DNA of 7,836 nt from Dehalococcoidales bacterium. GTDB lineage: Bacteria; Chloroflexota; Dehalococcoidia; Dehalococcoidales; RBG-16-60-22. Shown piece after piece: positions 6,563-7,836 of this stretch. The translations under genes and the position numbers were made by a program. The stretch spans positions 1 to 7,836 of the forward strand of contig JAUWZF010000043.1 in assembly GCA_030615475.1 (NCBI GenBank). The letters run 5' to 3'. The notes beneath the pieces were generated by a model. It had not been told where the DNA came from. It made no database searches and saw nothing but the letters and a program-made list of their open reading frames with translations. Within the stretch, counting starts at the first letter, position 1, and every line of letters starts with the position of its first letter.

Positions 6563-7092
6563 AGCTCTTCCTTGCCTATCTCGGCATAGCGGATGGTCTT
6601 CTTTTCACCCTTCTCGTAGAACTCTATTTCACGCATCTGGGTATAGCTGAGGATGTTGTTAAGTCGCTTGGTCTCACCGAGGGCATGCTCCGGTATCAGC
6701 CTGAGGGCTCCCAGGGGGCAGTACTTCACGCATTCCGGCTCGCCGCCGCACATATCGCACTTGATGGGCAGGTCGCAGTCTTCATGGGCGTAGATAGCCC
6801 CGAAGGGGCAGGCCTCTATGCATTTGAAACAGGAAATGCAGGCCTCTTCATCGAGACGCACGATACCGTCGACCCTTCGCAACGCATCGGTGGGGCATAC
6901 CTGCGCGCAGGCCGGCACTTTACACTGGCCGCAGACAACCGGCATCCTCAATACCGGATGGGGGTAGGCGTTAATGACCCTTATCGCCGCCTTCTTCGGG
7001 TTGTTCACCCCGAAGTGCTTGATAGCGCATACCAGCTCGCATATTCTACAGTCGGAACACTGCTCGGGAATCACCGTAAGCTTCTTCGACAT
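6559..7092 (-). CDS. Polyferredoxin with four 4Fe-4S motifs, electron-transfer partner of AOR
   Basis: A 177-residue cytoplasmic iron-sulfur protein of the AorA/HycB/DmsB-like type, expected to carry electrons between the AOR and ferredoxin or another acceptor. Four cysteine groups are visible: C12, C15, C18, C22; C54, C57, C62, C66 (ending VCP); C85, C88, C91, C95 (ending ACP); and C112, C115, C121, C125 (ending YCP). The spacing of the second and fourth groups (CxxCx4-5CxxxC) is typical of four-cluster subunits paired with molybdo- or tungsto-enzymes. A charged tail of about 45 residues follows the last cluster. ATG 7092 is chosen because AGGAGG (7101-7106) lies eight bases upstream. An earlier in-frame ATG at 7155 would place the extended -10 promoter inside the gene and adds a non-conserved 21-residue leader. 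It overlaps the AOR gene by four bases (ATGA) and leads that operon. Confidence 0.9.
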   Translation of the reverse strand: MSKKLTVIPEQCSDCRICELVCAIKHFGVNNPKKAAIRVINAYPHPVLRMPVVCGQCKVPACAQVCPTDALRRVDGIVRLDEEACISCFKCIEACPFGAIYAHEDCDLPIKCDMCGGEPECVKYCPLGALRLIPEHALGETKRLNNILSYTQMREIEFYEKGEKKTIRYAEIGKEEL

Positions 7093-7100
7093 GCTGAAGT

Positions 7101-7106
7101 CCTCCT
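7101..7106 (-). promoter_or_regulatory. Ribosome binding site deciding the polyferredoxin start
   Basis: On the minus strand AGGAGG is followed by eight bases and the ATG at 7092-7090. It supports the 177-residue form over the longer reading that begins at 7155. Confidence 0.75.
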
Positions 7107-7122
7107 CAGGGCTCGTAGTATC

Positions 7123-7131
7123 ATTATAGCA
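7123..7131 (-). promoter_or_regulatory. Extended -10 promoter of the polyferredoxin-AOR operon
   Basis: The minus strand reads TGCTATAAT, a perfect extended -10 element. The -35 position (around 7146-7151, AGATAA) is poor, which is common with an extended -10. Transcription would begin near 7116, giving a leader of about 24 bases that contains the AGGAGG site. Confidence 0.65.
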
Positions 7132-7187
7132 CGTCAGGCGTAGATTTATCTCCATCAGCCCGGTCGCTTAACTTCTGGCGACAGCGA

Positions 7188-7217
7188 TTGAACTTTGCTA
7201 TATTATTAAGTTATATT
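7188..7217 (+). promoter_or_regulatory. Promoter of the E1 alpha gene
   Basis: TTGAAC (7188-7193) and TATATT (7212-7217) are 18 bases apart in an AT-rich stretch. The start of transcription would be near 7224, about 35 bases before the GTG at 7259. It faces away from the polyferredoxin promoter. Between the two lies an inverted repeat, GTCGC (7163-7167) with GCGAC (7178-7182), which could be an operator but is short. Confidence 0.5.
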
Positions 7218-7258
7218 AGTTTCATAAAAGGGGGGCGTTTGCGGAAAGGAGCGATAGA

Positions 7259-7836
7259 GTGGCCATAGATAATCAGGAGCTTATCAGGATGTACCGGACG
7301 ATGCTGACCATCCGGCGCTTTGAGGAAAGGGCGTCAAAAGAATTCAGAGGTGGCAGCGGGACCGTTCCCGGTCTGGTGCACTCCTATATCGGGCAGGAAG
7401 CCATCGCCGTCGGCGTCTGCTTCAACCTGCGGCTCGACGACCGCATTGTCAGCAATCACCGGGGTCACGGGCACCTTATCTCCAAGGGGGCCGATGTCCG
7501 GCGGATGATGGCCGAAATATTCGGGAAAAAGACCGGCTACTGCAAGGGGAAAGGTGGCTCGATGCACATCGCCGACTTCGATATCGGGATTCTGGGGGCC
7601 AACGGCATCGTGGCCGCGGGACTCCCCATCGCCACCGGGGCGGCATTGGCGGCGCACCTGGAAGGCGGGGATAAAATCGTCGCGGTGTTCTTCGGCGACG
7701 GTGCCACCCAGGAGGGAGAATTTCACGAATCGATGAATCTGGCTTCGATATGGAAACTACCCATCGTATTCGTCTGCGAGAACAACCAGTACGCGGTTAA
7801 TACGCATTACAAGTATGCCGTTGCCGGAGGCAGCAT
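7259..7836 (+). CDS. Thiamine-diphosphate dehydrogenase E1 alpha subunit (5' part)
   Basis: The first 192 residues of an E1 alpha subunit of the pyruvate or acetoin dehydrogenase type, cut by the window end (full length is usually about 320-330). With an E1 beta partner it decarboxylates a 2-oxoacid, or cleaves acetoin, and passes the acyl group to a lipoyl E2. Seen here: the substrate-side segment SNHRGHGHLISKGADV (65-80), KGGSMH (98-103), the long conserved stretch GANGIVAAGLPIATGAALA (113-131), and the TPP/Mg motif from GDG (146-148) to NN (175-176) with the family's 26-residue gap. The start is GTG: AGGAG (7247-7251) is seven bases upstream, and the first residues (DNQELIRMYRTMLTIRRFEE) fit the family N-terminus. 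The E1 beta and E2 genes probably follow outside the window. Pyruvate, acetoin and branched-chain oxoacid specificities cannot be separated from this part; the ANGIVAAG region leans toward the PdhA/AcoA group. Confidence 0.9.
   Translation, partial: MAIDNQELIRMYRTMLTIRRFEERASKEFRGGSGTVPGLVHSYIGQEAIAVGVCFNLRLDDRIVSNHRGHGHLISKGADVRRMMAEIFGKKTGYCKGKGGSMHIADFDIGILGANGIVAAGLPIATGAALAAHLEGGDKIVAVFFGDGATQEGEFHESMNLASIWKLPIVFVCENNQYAVNTHYKYAVAGGS

Noticed and set aside
7093..7155. A 21-residue N-terminal extension of the polyferredoxin
   Set aside because: The extension contains the extended -10 promoter and the AGGAGG site in its own codons, and the proposed ATG at 7155 lacks a ribosome site.

Overview
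The window reads as bacterial DNA. It has strong Shine-Dalgarno sites, -10 boxes close to TATAAT and hairpin terminators. The gene content points to an anaerobe that runs 2-oxoacid and aldehyde oxidation through ferredoxin: an indolepyruvate:ferredoxin oxidoreductase subunit, a tungsten-type aldehyde:ferredoxin oxidoreductase and a protein with four 4Fe-4S motifs. The overall look of the proteins, including the tandem PF12831-type flavoproteins and a DUF4870-like membrane protein beginning ELSPEERQ, is compatible with anaerobic Chloroflexota such as Dehalococcoidia. That placement is an inference from general resemblance and was not tested by a search.

Layout from left to right. (1) 1-480, plus strand: the 3' end of iorB, closed by a strong hairpin terminator at 511-538. 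(2) 521-3394, minus strand: two tandem paralogous FAD-dependent oxidoreductases, with a candidate promoter at 3454-3483. The downstream copy converges on iorB, and its stop codon lies in the loop of the iorB terminator. (3) 3569-4609, minus strand: a seven-segment membrane protein with an N-terminal DUF4870-like part. It has its own promoter and its own terminator-like hairpin. (4) 4733-7092, minus strand: a translationally coupled two-gene operon, a polyferredoxin followed by an aldehyde ferredoxin oxidoreductase, driven by an extended -10 promoter. (5) 7259 to the window end, plus strand: the 5' part of a thiamine-diphosphate E1 alpha subunit (pyruvate or acetoin dehydrogenase type), divergent from the polyferredoxin operon across a 166-base region with promoters on both strands.

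Proposed joint function (inference). IorAB would oxidise aryl-pyruvates to aryl-acyl-CoA and reduce ferredoxin. The AOR and its polyferredoxin would interconvert aldehydes and acids using low-potential electrons. The E1 alpha gene opens a 2-oxoacid or acetoin dehydrogenase complex. This is a plausible amino-acid or small-acid fermentation neighbourhood. The two flavoproteins face the same way as the AOR operon but have their own promoter, and their substrate is unknown. No RNA gene, insertion sequence, CRISPR array or phage gene was seen, and no gene-free stretch exceeds about 175 bases. I found no clear evidence of a wholly new system. The most interesting points are the AOR-polyferredoxin pair without an adjacent NAD-linked flavoprotein subunit, the unexplained flavoprotein pair, and several regulatory structures.
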